Positions 27,010-37,254 of a stretch of 64,000 nt of DNA are shown piece after piece. Position 1 is the stretch's first letter; every line of letters begins with the position of its first letter. Made by a program: the position numbers and the translations under genes. Origin of the DNA: Loktanella sp. S4079 (lineage in GTDB: Bacteria > Pseudomonadota > Alphaproteobacteria > Rhodobacterales > Rhodobacteraceae); NCBI RefSeq assembly GCF_000967725.1, contig NZ_JXYE01000002.1, positions 434,001-498,000 of the forward strand. Direction: 5' to 3'. Under the pieces are notes generated by a model. The model did not search any database and was not told where the DNA came from. It saw nothing but the letters and a program-made list of their open reading frames with translations.

Positions 27010-28134
27010 ATGCGCGCAGAAATTCAGACAACAGTTGACGCGATTGAAAAGTCGCTGAGCTTGCTTGCGCAGCGGATGGATCGTGAGACCGCCCCGCATC
27101 GGCTTGAGGAATTCAACGCCCGCGTTGAGGATCCCACCTTGTGGGATGACCCTGAAGCCGCGCAAAAGCTGATGCGTGATCGGCAATTGCTGGTCGATGC
27201 GATGGCGAACTACGACAGTATCGCGCAGGACTTGAACGACAATATCGAGTTGATCGAACTGGGCGAAATGGAAGACGACGCCGAGGTCGTCACCGAGGCT
27301 GAAAATAGTTTGATCGCACTTCGCGACAAAGCAGCCCAAAAAGAGCTTGAGGCGCTTCTCGACGGTGAAGCCGATGCAAACGATACTTTCTTGGAAATCA
27401 ATGCCGGGGCAGGCGGGACCGAGAGCTGCGATTGGGCCAACATGCTGGCGCGGATGTACGTGCGTTGGGCCGAGAAAAAGGGCTACAAGGTTGAACTGCA
27501 ATCCGAACAAGCCGGTGACGAAGCGGGGATCAAGTCTGCTTCCTACAAGATTAGCGGACATAATGCTTATGGCTGGCTGAAATCCGAAAGCGGCGTGCAC
27601 CGTCTTGTGCGCATTTCGCCATTTGATAGCGCGGCCAAACGGCATACCTCGTTTACCTCGGTAAAGGTCTACCCGGTGGTCGACGACAACATCGAGATCG
27701 AAGTGAACCCGGCAGATATCCGGATTGATACATATCGCTCTTCGGGTGCAGGTGGTCAGCACGTAAACACGACTGACTCTGCGGTGCGGATCACGCACCA
27801 CCCGACCGGGATCGTTGTGACAAGCTCGGAAAAATCGCAACACCAGAACCGCGACATCGCGATGAAGGCTTTGAAATCGCGGCTCTATCAGATCGAATTG
27901 GACAAACGGTCTGCACTTGTGAACGAAGCGCATGAAAACGCTGGCGACGCAGGCTGGGGCAACCAGATCCGGTCGTATGTTCTCCAACCTTATCAGATGG
28001 TCAAAGACCTGCGTACCTCGCATGAAACATCAGATACCAAAGGTGTGCTTGATGGTGATCTGGACGGCTTTATGGCGGCAACTTTGGCGCTGGACGTATC
28101 TGGGAAAAGCCGTGCCGAGGCGAACGCCGAATAA
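27010..28134 (+). CDS. prfB: Peptide chain release factor 2
   Basis: Recognises UGA and UAA stop codons and triggers peptide release. The 374-residue protein has the tripeptide anticodon SPF in VRISPFDSA and the catalytic GGQ in SGAGGQHVNTT. It is read in one uninterrupted frame: the autoregulatory +1 frameshift site that E. coli and many other bacteria carry near codon 25 is absent. It follows mrcA by 70 bp and ends before a hairpin shared with the convergent LysM gene. Confidence 0.97.
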   Translation: MRAEIQTTVDAIEKSLSLLAQRMDRETAPHRLEEFNARVEDPTLWDDPEAAQKLMRDRQLLVDAMANYDSIAQDLNDNIELIELGEMEDDAEVVTEAENSLIALRDKAAQKELEALLDGEADANDTFLEINAGAGGTESCDWANMLARMYVRWAEKKGYKVELQSEQAGDEAGIKSASYKISGHNAYGWLKSESGVHRLVRISPFDSAAKRHTSFTSVKVYPVVDDNIEIEVNPADIRIDTYRSSGAGGQHVNTTDSAVRITHHPTGIVVTSSEKSQHQNRDIAMKALKSRLYQIELDKRSALVNEAHENAGDAGWGNQIRSYVLQPYQMVKDLRTSHETSDTKGVLDGDLDGFMAATLALDVSGKSRAEANAE

Positions 28135-28155
28135 TCGGGTCAAATATTCAAATGA

Positions 28156-28180
28156 AAAAGGGCGCCAAATTTGGCGCCCT
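28156..28180. terminator. Shared terminator between prfB and the LysM gene
   Basis: An AGGGCGCCAAA/TTTGGCGCCCT palindrome (28159-28180). On the minus strand it is followed by TTTTCATTT, so it fits best as the terminator of the LysM gene; plus-strand termination of prfB would be weaker (GTGTGTTTG tail). Confidence 0.75.
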
Positions 28181-28200
28181 GTGTGTTTGTGTCTCTCAGT

Positions 28201-29304
28201 TTATTGCGTTTGCGCGCGGTGCGCTGACAGGTGGCGGTTCACGATTTCGAACCACTGACCGTCTGCTTTGATTGCAGCAATACCGCTGTTCATCATGCCC
28301 AGCATTTCTTCGCGGCGTGGGTTTGACTTTGCGATCACTGGGCTAAGGTTCATGACCTTTGTCAGTTGCTCGTTCAGCATGATCTGGTCTTGTGCACCCA
28401 GTTCCATGACTGCGCCCTGACCGGGATCAACCGCAATTACGACGACATCATATGTGCCATCTAGGAGGCCCGCCATGCAGCCGGTGATCAGACCCTCTTG
28501 GCCAAATGTAATTGCAGGCTCGACCAGCCCGTCTTCTTCGAGAACAAATGTCTCATAGCCGTCCGGACGACAAATGCTCAGGCCAGCCAGTTCCGCATGT
28601 GTCGCAGGCAGTGGTTCGTTTGCGCGACCAAAATAGCCGAGCAGAATTTCGAACATCGGATCTGACCATTCAAAGTTATTGCAGCGGAACTTGGCATCGT
28701 CGCCCAATTGATCGATAAGTTCACATGGTGGTTCATACCAAGCCGTTGCAAAGTCATAGGCATGATCTGTCAGCAATGGCTGAAGGTGTGAACCCCAGTC
28801 GTTGATAAAGTCGATCTTGTACTCAGGGTTGCCATCTGCCGCAGCCAGAGCAACGTTTGTCAGCTCTGTGATCATGCCGCCTTGCTCTTGGCTTTCGTCA
28901 AAGTAGGGGGCCCAGTCGGTCGCGGTAACGACGCGCACCCCATTGCCTGTTGGCGCGGCGAGCTGTTCAGTTGTTACGACCTTACGAATAAGGGATTCAT
29001 CAGCGTCAGATTCTGCTTCACCGCCGAGGCAGGGGATATAGATTTGCTGACCCAGTGAAATAAGGCCGGGATTTGGACCAATCGCATCGACGTTCGCACT
29101 ATAGATGATTTGGAAATCTGCAGCGGATCCGTAGACCCGCTTGGCGATGCCAGAAAGCGAGTCACCGGAAGAAATCGTGTAAGGGCCTCCGCAGGAGATT
29201 TCTTGGGCCGCAGCGCTTTGCGCGGAAATCGTAAAGCCCATTGCAGCAATGCTAACGGATAGAGCCCGCACGGCGGGTTTGAAATAGTTCACTGGTTTCT
29301 CCAT
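28201..29304 (-). CDS. LysM domain fused to a periplasmic solute-binding-like domain
   Basis: A 367-residue exported protein. A signal peptide (about 1-33) precedes a LysM repeat (about 40-92: YTISSGDSLSGIAKRVYG...YSANVDAI...GQQIYIP), a short acidic linker, and from about 115 a type-2 solute-binding fold of the kind used with amino-acid ABC transporters or lytic transglycosylases (VRVVTATDWAPYFDES). LysM binds peptidoglycan, so the binding domain would be held at the wall. No transporter genes adjoin it, suggesting a sensing or wall role. It ends at the shared hairpin after prfB. Confidence 0.87.
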   Translation of the reverse strand: MEKPVNYFKPAVRALSVSIAAMGFTISAQSAAAQEISCGGPYTISSGDSLSGIAKRVYGSAADFQIIYSANVDAIGPNPGLISLGQQIYIPCLGGEAESDADESLIRKVVTTEQLAAPTGNGVRVVTATDWAPYFDESQEQGGMITELTNVALAAADGNPEYKIDFINDWGSHLQPLLTDHAYDFATAWYEPPCELIDQLGDDAKFRCNNFEWSDPMFEILLGYFGRANEPLPATHAELAGLSICRPDGYETFVLEEDGLVEPAITFGQEGLITGCMAGLLDGTYDVVVIAVDPGQGAVMELGAQDQIMLNEQLTKVMNLSPVIAKSNPRREEMLGMMNSGIAAIKADGQWFEIVNRHLSAHRAQTQ

Positions 29305-29456
29305 ATGTGAGGCGAATTTTCTTTATTGACTGGTTAATCAAAATACTCAGGAACTGTTTCACACTTCGGCGAAACAAGCGGCTGAATTCAGACCCGAAAA
29401 GGGCATTTTTCTGACAATTGGGGCGCATTCCGCTGCGTCAGTCAAAAAACAAAAAA

Positions 29457-29480
29457 AGGCGCCCAATAAATGGACGCCTT
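29457..29480 (-). terminator. Rho-independent terminator after the bactofilin gene
   Basis: On the minus strand AAGGCGTCC-ATTTATT-GGGCGCC is followed by TTTTTTTG, at the end of the bcp to bactofilin gene series. Confidence 0.85.
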
Positions 29481-29502
29481 AGAAATAAACTGTGTTGTAG
29501 CT

Positions 29503-29991
29503 TTAGGACTTTGCTGCGTCTGTTGGCATCTTTTTCGAGCCATTTGACAGCGGGTCGTCCTGACGCTGAACAGAGCCTTCGAAGTGTGCACCGCTTTCGA
29601 TTGCGATGGTCTTGTGAATGATGTCACCTTCAACACGTGCGGTTGATGTCAGGCGCACCTTTAGGCCACGCACGCGGCCGACAACACGACCGTTGACGAC
29701 AACATCATCTGCCACAACTTCGCCCTTGATTGTCGCACCTTCGCCGACAGTCAGCAGGTGCGCGCGGATATCACCGTCTACTTGGCCTTCAACTTGGATG
29801 TCACCGGTGGTCTTGAGGTTACCAGTGATCAGCAGGTCAGAGGAAAGAACAGAAGCCGCAGGCTTTGCCTTTGGCGCGGCCGCTTTGGTATCTGTAGCAG
29901 TTGCTGTTGGCTTAGCGGTGTCTGCTGCCTTGGGTGTTTCAGAGTCGGCCGATTTGGGCCCAGGTTCATTGATTTTGGATTTAGAAAACAT
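29503..29991 (-). CDS. Bactofilin (polymer-forming cytoskeletal protein)
   Basis: A 162-residue bactofilin. An N-terminal Ala/Lys/Pro-rich tail (1-50) precedes the beta-helical DUF583 core (about 52-140), with rung-like repeats such as LLITGNLKTTGDIQVEGQVDGDI and VVADDVVVNGRVVGRVRG. Bactofilins assemble into nucleotide-free filaments at the membrane and localise wall enzymes. Its start codon lies inside the 3' end of the M23 peptidase gene (11-bp overlap), so the two are coupled and probably act together in shape control. Confidence 0.94.
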   Translation of the reverse strand: MFSKSKINEPGPKSADSETPKAADTAKPTATATDTKAAAPKAKPAASVLSSDLLITGNLKTTGDIQVEGQVDGDIRAHLLTVGEGATIKGEVVADDVVVNGRVVGRVRGLKVRLTSTARVEGDIIHKTIAIESGAHFEGSVQRQDDPLSNGSKKMPTDAAKS

Positions 29992-31288
29992 CTTGTCCAG
30001 CTCTTATATAGATCATGGGGTTAACGGGTTCGCCTCCGACGCGAACTTCGTAGTGAAGGTGTGGGCCTGTCGAACGACCTGAGTTGCCCATATCACCAAT
30101 TCGTTCGCCACGCGAGACTCTTTGCCCGACGCTGACACGCATCGCGTTCAAGTGTGCGTATCTTGTCTCAATGCCAAAGTCGTGGCGGATTTTGATCAGG
30201 CGTCCGTAACCAGAGGACCAGCCCGCATGCGTGACGACACCATCAGCGGTCGCATAGATTGGCGTGCCAATCGGACCGGCAAAATCTGTCCCAGCATGCA
30301 AACGGCCCCAGCGCGGCCCAAAGCCCGAGGTAAAGCGAAAGTTTGCTTTGACCGGGATGTCAAATGGCGCCTTTTCAGCGGCAATACGGTAAAGATTGAT
30401 GCGGTCCATCGATGAAAGGATCGCATTCGCACGCAGCGCATCGGGATCAGGTTCGCCACCTCGCGTCGAGAATTGGATCGGGGTGAGCGGGCCACCTTGG
30501 CCAGAGTAGCCGCGGCGCACTTGGTTCAACATGTCATCAGGGTTCATACCAGCAGCGCGGAACATATCATCGAGCGGTTCAACAGAAACAAGCATCGCTT
30601 CTTCGAGTTGGCGAAAGATTTGATCATTGCGCTCTTGAAGGAGGCGCAGTTCCAGCTCGACCTCTTGCGCGTGCTCAATTGCGAACTCTGCGTCTGCAGC
30701 GATCATGTCGCGCTCTGCTGCTGTTTCTGCCAAAGCATTAGCGAGTAGATCAACTGTTCCAGATGCTTCTTCGCTGAGTGCGGCAACTGAATCTGTTTCA
30801 GCTTCTTGTGTCAAAGAGGCGACCTCGGCACGGGCGGCCTCGCGTTGTTTCATGGCGTCACGCAGAGTGGATTGCACCACGTCTAGGCCAGTTTCCAACT
30901 CGCGTCGTTTTTCCTCTGTGGCCAGTAGCTCTGATTGCATGATGGAAATTTGACGTAGCGCAGAGTTAAACCGTTCCTGCGCTGCGGCGGCCTCGAGCGC
31001 GCGCTGATCGCGTTCGGATGACAGAGCGTTTAGTCGCTGTTCATATGTCATCTGGTCGCGTTGCGCCTGCGCACGGAAGTTTCCGGCGCCAATGCTGTCC
31101 ATCAACAAGATCGCTGTTGCAACGATGGTCCAGGCAACGACGACTGTGCAGCCGATCCACGCAACAAGCTGCGTTTCAGAGCTGAGCCGGATAAACCGTG
31201 TCTCTGTATCTGAGCGAAGAAAGAGGCGGCGTTCGGGGAACCAACGTTCCAAAACGCTATGGATAGTGTGTGTCAGTCGTGATCGCAC
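29981..31288 (-). CDS. M23 (LytM) endopeptidase with membrane anchor and coiled coil
   Basis: Bitopic protein of 435 residues: a short cytoplasmic part, a membrane segment near 42-63, a long coiled coil rich in Glu/Arg/Ala (about 70-235), and a C-terminal M23 domain. The zinc site is intact (HAGTDFAGPIG and GPHLHYEV), so it should cut peptidoglycan cross-links. I start at the GTG at 31288, with CAGGA upstream; an open extension to 31480 would run into the preceding DUF455 gene. The bactofilin overlap recalls bactofilin/LmdC-type pairs. Confidence 0.9.
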   Translation of the reverse strand: MRSRLTHTIHSVLERWFPERRLFLRSDTETRFIRLSSETQLVAWIGCTVVVAWTIVATAILLMDSIGAGNFRAQAQRDQMTYEQRLNALSSERDQRALEAAAAQERFNSALRQISIMQSELLATEEKRRELETGLDVVQSTLRDAMKQREAARAEVASLTQEAETDSVAALSEEASGTVDLLANALAETAAERDMIAADAEFAIEHAQEVELELRLLQERNDQIFRQLEEAMLVSVEPLDDMFRAAGMNPDDMLNQVRRGYSGQGGPLTPIQFSTRGGEPDPDALRANAILSSMDRINLYRIAAEKAPFDIPVKANFRFTSGFGPRWGRLHAGTDFAGPIGTPIYATADGVVTHAGWSSGYGRLIKIRHDFGIETRYAHLNAMRVSVGQRVSRGERIGDMGNSGRSTGPHLHYEVRVGGEPVNPMIYIRAGQDVF

Positions 31289-31449
31289 GTTGAGGTCCTG
31301 TGTCGTCCCAAAGATTAGTGCCGGTCCCCACACCAGCGCTGCATATGTCTGTAAGCAGCCAAAGGCCGCGCTGCAAGAAATTTGCGCGATTGGTGCGGGA
31401 ATAGGCCGGAAAGGGACGTGATTGCGCAGATCGTCGCCAATCCGGTCTG

Positions 31450-32262
31450 CTATTTTTTGTGCTGTTCTGCCAAAGGCCAATAAAAATCAGGCGGAATACC
31501 TGCTTCTGCACGTTTTTCCTCGTTAAAGGGTGGCTTCAGCGAGGAATGGAAATATTTGCGCACGAGGTCATGAAAGACGCCAGTTGGGTCGAGATCATGT
31601 CGTCCACACAAAAAATTGAACCATTTCGCTCCGTATGAGACGTGATGAACTTCTTCGGCGTAGATGACTTCTAACGCGGCAACGGCTGATTTGTTTTTGG
31701 CTTGTTTAAAGATATTGATCATGCCGGGGGTCACATCGAGCCCCCGCGCTTCGAGAACCATCGGCACAACAGCCAGACGTCCCATCAAATCGTCAACAGT
31801 GTCTTCCGCCGCCCGCCACATGCCGGCATGTGCAGGCAAAGCACCATAGTGACTGCCCAGTTCTTCGAGACAATCACACATCAGGTTAAAGTGCTTGGAT
31901 TCCTCATCCGCGGATTTGACCCAATCATCATAATAGCCCAGCGGCAATTTGACGTCGGCAAAACGCGGGATGATATCCCAGTGCAGGTCAATCGCATTGA
32001 GTTCGATATGGGCCACTGCATGCAGCAGAGCGATCCGGCCCTCTTCGGTGCCGGGTTTCCGGTGTGGCACGTCGCGTGGATCCAAGAGTTCTGGTTTTTC
32101 GGGGCGCGCCGGGCGCAGCGGTGGGGTGGCCGTTCCTATCTCGATGGGGTTGCCATTCGCACGTGACTCGCGCCATTGCGCGGCAAATTTACGAGAAAGT
32201 GCCGCTTTTTCGCGCCCATTGGCAGTATTGAGAACGGCGACTGCCATTTCAGAAAGGGTCAT
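31450..32262 (-). CDS. DUF455 ferritin-like domain protein
   Basis: A 270-residue protein of the DUF455 family with a ferritin-like four-helix core. Carboxylate and histidine ligands occur in the expected spacing (AVAHIELNAIDLHWD, ADEESKHFNLM, YAEEVHHVSYGAKW), so a di-iron centre is likely; the reaction is unknown. Its ATG at 32262 overlaps the stop of the peroxiredoxin gene (ATGA), so the pair is coupled; a longer frame reaching 32322 would overlap bcp extensively. The link to a peroxiredoxin suggests a redox or iron-related role. Confidence 0.87.
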   Translation of the reverse strand: MTLSEMAVAVLNTANGREKAALSRKFAAQWRESRANGNPIEIGTATPPLRPARPEKPELLDPRDVPHRKPGTEEGRIALLHAVAHIELNAIDLHWDIIPRFADVKLPLGYYDDWVKSADEESKHFNLMCDCLEELGSHYGALPAHAGMWRAAEDTVDDLMGRLAVVPMVLEARGLDVTPGMINIFKQAKNKSAVAALEVIYAEEVHHVSYGAKWFNFLCGRHDLDPTGVFHDLVRKYFHSSLKPPFNEEKRAEAGIPPDFYWPLAEQHKK

Positions 32263-32729
32263 AGTGCGCGCACCGCTTCGAGTACCTCTTCGACGTGGCC
32301 GGGTACGCGAACCTTTGGCCAAATTTGCGCGATGGTACCATCAGCACGGATCAGGAATGTCGCACGTTCGATGCCCATAAAGCTTTTGCCGTACATCTTT
32401 TTCTCGACCCAGACGCCGTAGCGCTCGCAGACGTCGCCTTCTTCATCGGAAAGCAGGGCGATCTTTAGGTTCTGTTTGGCGACGAAATTGTCGTGCTTTT
32501 TGATCGAATCCTTTGAAACACCAAGGATAACCGTGTTCAGCGCATCAAAATCAGCAACAGTTTCGGTGAAGCCAATCGCCTCTTTGGTGCAGCCGGGTGT
32601 ATTGTCGCGCGGATAAAAATACAGAACAACATTCTTACCGGCAAAATCGGATAAGTTCACAATTTCGCCGCCGTCACGGGGTAGGGTGATGGCTGGGGCT
32701 TTGTCGCCGACAGAGAGTTGGGTCATCAT
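32259..32729 (-). CDS. bcp: Peroxiredoxin of the BCP/PrxQ family
   Basis: Thiol peroxidase of 156 residues. The peroxidatic cysteine is C47 in YPRDNTPGCTKEA. The position five residues later, where E. coli BCP has its resolving cysteine, is not cysteine, so resolution must use another thiol or an external partner. Its stop overlaps the start of the DUF455 gene. The upstream region, which faces the divergent AsmA-like gene, shows no strong regulatory box. Confidence 0.95.
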   Translation of the reverse strand: MMTQLSVGDKAPAITLPRDGGEIVNLSDFAGKNVVLYFYPRDNTPGCTKEAIGFTETVADFDALNTVILGVSKDSIKKHDNFVAKQNLKIALLSDEEGDVCERYGVWVEKKMYGKSFMGIERATFLIRADGTIAQIWPKVRVPGHVEEVLEAVRAL

Positions 32730-32805
32730 GCGTCCTTTTTTAGGTTGTAGTTTTGTTTTAACTCGACACAGACAAAGTTAAAGACCTCCGAGGCCGCAAA
32801 GCAGA

Positions 32806-35800
32806 GTGAACGTGGAAGAAACCGAAGAGCCAATAGAAACAAAGCCGCCGAAAAAGCCGCGCATGACTTTGCGACATTGGCTGTTTTGTTTGCGTGCGCT
32901 CTTTGTGCTGTGCCTTACGCCGTTGATTTTTGCGGGTGTCGCGGCAGTGATGATGATCAACCGCGAAATCACAGCGCCAAGCTGGATCGTTTCTCAGATC
33001 GAAAGCCGTGCCGATGCGTTGCTTGATGGTGCGCAGTTGGAATTTGGTGGCATCACGGCACGGATCGGGCGTGACCTGCATCCGCATGTTCGATTGGTCG
33101 ATACCAAGCTATTTGATCGTAACGGTGAAATGATCACCCGTGTGCCGGTGGTAGAAGGCATGATGTCGCCGCGCGGGCTGATTTTGCAGCGCGAAGTCTT
33201 GATGCAAGAGGTTCGCGTGATTGGGGCACAGATCAATCTGCGCCGCGCCAAAGATGGGACTGTCGCGGTAGCGCTTTCGACCGATGCGTCAGAGGTGAGC
33301 CAAGCAAGATCAGTTGCCGGGTTGTTGGAGCAGGTTGATACGCTCTTTGAACGCCCGCAGCTTGAGGCGCTTGAAACCTTTACCGCCGATGGGCTGGTCA
33401 TCAATTTTGACGACGCACGAGCGCAGCGCAGTTGGGTTGTTGACGGGGGTCAGCTTGCGCTGGATCTGCGAGAAAACAATACCGAACTGCGTGGGAATTT
33501 CAGTTTGCTCTCTGGGCGCGCGGGGGTCACGTCGGTGAATTTATCTTACAGCAGCCCACGGGGCAGTCGATCTGCGCAGCTCGCTGTGAATATTGACGAT
33601 GCGATCACCAGCGATATTGCCGCGCAATCGGCGGCACTGACGTGGTTGCGCGATGTTGATGCGCCGATCTCTGCGGCTCTGCGGACTGAATTGGACGAAG
33701 ATGGCGCGTTAGGCCCGTTGAATGCGACGCTTGAGATCGGGGCAGGTGCGTTACAGCCAAACGAGGTGACACAACCGATCAGGTTTGACGCCGCCAAAGC
33801 ATATTTGCAGTACGACCCACTGCGCGACAAGATCACGTTTACCGATGTCGCGCTCGAAACCGAATGGGGTAGTTTTCGTGCGCAGGGTGATGCGTTCTTG
33901 CGCGACATCACAGATGGTTTGCCGGGCGCATTGGTGGCGCAGTTGCAATTCCAAGATATCGCCCTGAACCCGATGGCGCTTTATGAGGCGACACCAACCG
34001 TCGAAAATGTCGGGTTGGACATGCGGCTTAGATTTGATCCTTTCCGCGCCGAGATCGGTCAGATGGTCGTGCAAAATGGCGTTGTTCGGGCGCTTTCGCA
34101 CGGGTATCTTCGCGCAGATGTCGATGGATGGCACGGGGCGCTTAATAGCGAGATTGATGAGATATCTCCACAAGAGCTGCTGGCGTTCTGGCCCCCGACA
34201 GTAGAGCCCAAAACCCGACAGTGGATATCTGAGAACCTACTCGAAGGGCGATTGCACAACGGGCAATTCGGATTGCGCGTGGCACCCGGTCAACCACGGG
34301 AGCTCGCTCTGGGTTTTGAATTTGATGATGCGCAAATCAGATTTATGCGTCACATGCCACTTATCCATAACGGGGCCGGTGTTGGGTCTATCGAGGATCA
34401 TCGCTTTGTCGTGTCATTGGACGAGGGGCAGGTGATGCCCCCACAGGGCGGTCCAATTAACGCGGCTGGCACGAGCTTTATCATCCCTGACACCCGCCAA
34501 AAGCCCAGCGATGGGATCGTCGATCTGGCATTGGACGGGACAATCACAGGCGTCTTGTCAGTTCTTAACCACGAACCGTTTTCGTTTTTGGATAAGGCTG
34601 AGAAGCCGGTGACCTTGGCCGATGGGCGTGCGCAGATTAGCGGGCGAATTGGATTCCCGATGAAGCGCGGATCACGGCGCGAGGAAATTGACCTAGATCT
34701 AACAGGCGTTCTGCGCAGCGTGCGTAGCGATCAATTGGTGCCCGGACGCAACTTTGTTGGCGCGCGCCTTGATGTGACTGTTGATAATGACGCGCTCACC
34801 ATCTCTGGTCCCATACAGTTGGGTGGGGTGCGTGCACGCGGTCAGTGGCAACAGCAATTTGGTGAAGAACTCAATAATCATAGTGAAGTAGCGGCCGATG
34901 TTGAACTCTCACAACGGTTTTTGGATGAGTTCAATATCGCTTTGCCACCCGGAACAATTTCTGGAAGTGGCCGTGCTGATCTGTCGATTGATTTGGTTAA
35001 AGGGCGTGCGCCGCAGTTCTCTCTTGCATCCGATTTGCGGGGGGTGGGTGTGGCGATCCCAGCCGTGGGTTGGTCAAAGCCAGCCCGCCAAGCAGGCGAG
35101 TTGCAAATTGAGGGGCAATTGGGGGCAGTGCCGCGCGTTGACCGCCTACGCATTAGCGGTGCTGGCTTGACCGCTGAAGGACAAATCCAATTGTCATCGA
35201 ACGGAGGACTTGCCGCGGCGACATTTTCAAGATTGCAGATCGGCAATTGGATGAATGCCCCAATAACTTTGCGCGGGCGTGGACGGGGGCAGCCTGTCGC
35301 GGTTGAGATCGGCGGAGGCACATTGGATTTGCGTCGTGCACGGTTTGGTGCGAGCAGCGGAGAAGGCGGCCCCATCACAATCGCGCTTGATCGATTGCAA
35401 ATTACCGAAGGGATCACACTGTCTGGATTCCGTGGTGACTTTAACAGTGCCAATGGTTTTTCTGGTCGCTTTACCGGGCGTCTGAATGGCGCGGCGCCCA
35501 TCCAAGGTATTGTGGCTCCGCGTAACGGCCGTTCTGCAGTACAGATTAACAGTAGTGACGCTGGCGCCGTGATCCGTGCGGCTGGTTTTATGGATAACGC
35601 GAACGAAGGGTCGCTGACGCTCACATTGTTACCTTCGGGGGGCGCTGGTACATTTGACGGAACCTTGGCCGTGCGGGATCTACGCGTGCAAAATGCGCCA
35701 ACAATTGCCGCCCTGCTTGATGCGATTAGCGTTGTCGGTCTTTTGCAGCAACTTGACGGTCAAGGATTGCGGTTTGATGAAATTGACGCGCAGTTCCGGC

Positions 35801-36102
35801 TCACGCCGCAGCAGGTGATTGTGTCGCAGGCAAGCGCGGTTGGTCCGGGGCTTGGCATTTCGATAGATGGCATCTACACGCTGGCGAACAAACAAATTGA
35901 CCTACAAGGTGTGATATCTCCGCTGTATTTGGTGAATGGTATCGGCTCTTTCTTGACCCGCCGGGGCGAAGGGCTGATCGGCTTCAACTTTAACATTCGC
36001 GGTACATCAAACGCCCCACAGGTCAGCGTAAACCCACTATCGGCGCTCACGCCCGGAATGTTCCGCGAGATATTTCGCCGCCCGCCACCGGAAATAAACT
36101 GA
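32806..36102 (+). CDS. AsmA-like/DUF3971 envelope protein
   Basis: A 1098-residue protein with one N-terminal membrane anchor (about 26-48) and a very long beta-rich periplasmic part. The N-terminal portion matches DUF3971-type sequence and the C-terminal 250 residues the AsmA-like C domain ([38 protein letters not shown]). Relatives (YhdP, TamB, AsmA) form bridge-like grooves that move phospholipid between membranes; that role is an inference here. It starts with GTG at 32806. Its TGA shares one base with the queA ATG, so queA is translationally coupled. Confidence 0.88.
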   Translation: MNVEETEEPIETKPPKKPRMTLRHWLFCLRALFVLCLTPLIFAGVAAVMMINREITAPSWIVSQIESRADALLDGAQLEFGGITARIGRDLHPHVRLVDTKLFDRNGEMITRVPVVEGMMSPRGLILQREVLMQEVRVIGAQINLRRAKDGTVAVALSTDASEVSQARSVAGLLEQVDTLFERPQLEALETFTADGLVINFDDARAQRSWVVDGGQLALDLRENNTELRGNFSLLSGRAGVTSVNLSYSSPRGSRSAQLAVNIDDAITSDIAAQSAALTWLRDVDAPISAALRTELDEDGALGPLNATLEIGAGALQPNEVTQPIRFDAAKAYLQYDPLRDKITFTDVALETEWGSFRAQGDAFLRDITDGLPGALVAQLQFQDIALNPMALYEATPTVENVGLDMRLRFDPFRAEIGQMVVQNGVVRALSHGYLRADVDGWHGALNSEIDEISPQELLAFWPPTVEPKTRQWISENLLEGRLHNGQFGLRVAPGQPRELALGFEFDDAQIRFMRHMPLIHNGAGVGSIEDHRFVVSLDEGQVMPPQGGPINAAGTSFIIPDTRQKPSDGIVDLALDGTITGVLSVLNHEPFSFLDKAEKPVTLADGRAQISGRIGFPMKRGSRREEIDLDLTGVLRSVRSDQLVPGRNFVGARLDVTVDNDALTISGPIQLGGVRARGQWQQQFGEELNNHSEVAADVELSQRFLDEFNIALPPGTISGSGRADLSIDLVKGRAPQFSLASDLRGVGVAIPAVGWSKPARQAGELQIEGQLGAVPRVDRLRISGAGLTAEGQIQLSSNGGLAAATFSRLQIGNWMNAPITLRGRGRGQPVAVEIGGGTLDLRRARFGASSGEGGPITIALDRLQITEGITLSGFRGDFNSANGFSGRFTGRLNGAAPIQGIVAPRNGRSAVQINSSDAGAVIRAAGFMDNANEGSLTLTLLPSGGAGTFDGTLAVRDLRVQNAPTIAALLDAISVVGLLQQLDGQGLRFDEIDAQFRLTPQQVIVSQASAVGPGLGISIDGIYTLANKQIDLQGVISPLYLVNGIGSFLTRRGEGLIGFNFNIRGTSNAPQVSVNPLSALTPGMFREIFRRPPPEIN

Positions 36103-37166
36103 TGAAGCTAAGCGACTTTGATTTTGACCTGCCCGAGGAACTGATTGCGACACGCCCGGCACGGCCACGCAGTTCGGCAAAATTGCTCTTTGCGCGGGGC
36201 CAAGACATCAGTGATCGGATCGTCTCGGATTTGGTGGACATTTTGCAACCCGGTGATCGTCTGGTTTTGAACGACACCAAGGTGATCCCGGCGCGGTTGT
36301 CAGGGCAGCGTTTTCGGAATGGCGAAAACGGCCTGACGCATTCCAAGATCGAAGTAACGCTACTAGAGCCGCGCGCGAATGGCGATTGGGCCGCCTTGAT
36401 CAAACCTCTGCGCAAAATTCGCGACGGCGAGGATATCGTGTTTTCCGATGAGCTTAGCGCCAATGTGACTGGGCGTGCGGACGGTCAGGCGTTTTTGCGG
36501 TTCAATCTTACCGGTGATGATTTTGACGTGGCTTTGGCCGCCGTGGGCGCGATGCCGTTGCCCCCCTATATCGCTGCCAAACGGCCCGCAGATGAGGCGG
36601 ACAAAGAGGATTACCAAACCTATTGGGCGCGTCATTCGGGGGCAGTCGCTGCGCCAACAGCGTCTTTGCATTTTGATGGTCCATTGCTAGACGCGCTCGC
36701 TGAACGCGGAGTGAGCTTTACACATGTGACGCTTCATGTTGGGGCAGGGACATTTTTGCCGGTGAAGGTTGATGATGTGCGCGATCACAAAATGCATTCT
36801 GAATGGGGTGAGGTAACGCCCCAAGCGGCTGCAGAAATCAATGCGACTAAAGCTGCCGGAGGGCGCGTCATCCCGGTGGGCACAACTGCGCTGCGCCTGA
36901 TCGAAACCGCCGCGCGCGACGGCGCGATTGCCCCTTGGACCGGTCCTACAGACATTTTCATTATGCCGGGATTTACGTTTCAAGTCGCTGACGGGTTGAT
37001 GACGAATTTTCACCTGCCGAAATCAACATTGATGATGCTTGTTTCTGCTTTGATGGGCCAAGACAAGATAAAACAGATATATGCCCATGCCATTGCTGCG
37101 GGCTATCGTTTCTTTAGCTACGGTGATGCTTCGCTGCTTTTCCCGGCTGACACAAAGTCGCCGTGA
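36102..37166 (+). CDS. queA: S-adenosylmethionine:tRNA ribosyltransferase-isomerase
   Basis: Transfers the ribosyl moiety of SAM to preQ1-34 in tRNA to make epoxyqueuosine. The 354-residue protein begins [16 protein letters not shown] and carries [24 protein letters not shown] and the C-terminal [14 protein letters not shown]...FFSYGDA motifs typical of QueA. It overlaps the AsmA-like gene by one base, which says nothing about function but implies joint expression. tgt is elsewhere in this window. Confidence 0.97.
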   Translation: MKLSDFDFDLPEELIATRPARPRSSAKLLFARGQDISDRIVSDLVDILQPGDRLVLNDTKVIPARLSGQRFRNGENGLTHSKIEVTLLEPRANGDWAALIKPLRKIRDGEDIVFSDELSANVTGRADGQAFLRFNLTGDDFDVALAAVGAMPLPPYIAAKRPADEADKEDYQTYWARHSGAVAAPTASLHFDGPLLDALAERGVSFTHVTLHVGAGTFLPVKVDDVRDHKMHSEWGEVTPQAAAEINATKAAGGRVIPVGTTALRLIETAARDGAIAPWTGPTDIFIMPGFTFQVADGLMTNFHLPKSTLMMLVSALMGQDKIKQIYAHAIAAGYRFFSYGDASLLFPADTKSP

Positions 37167-37254
37167 ACAGACAAGACAGTGTCGTTTTCGTGTGATGAAC
37201 TTTGGTGAGAATCATCCATAGGAGCAATTCTGCCAAAATAAGAAGGGGCGCACG

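Noticed and set aside
26995-28023. A 342-codon open frame on the minus strand opposite prfB
   Set aside because: It is fully antisense to a well-supported gene, has no family resemblance, and its composition follows from the prfB codon pattern.
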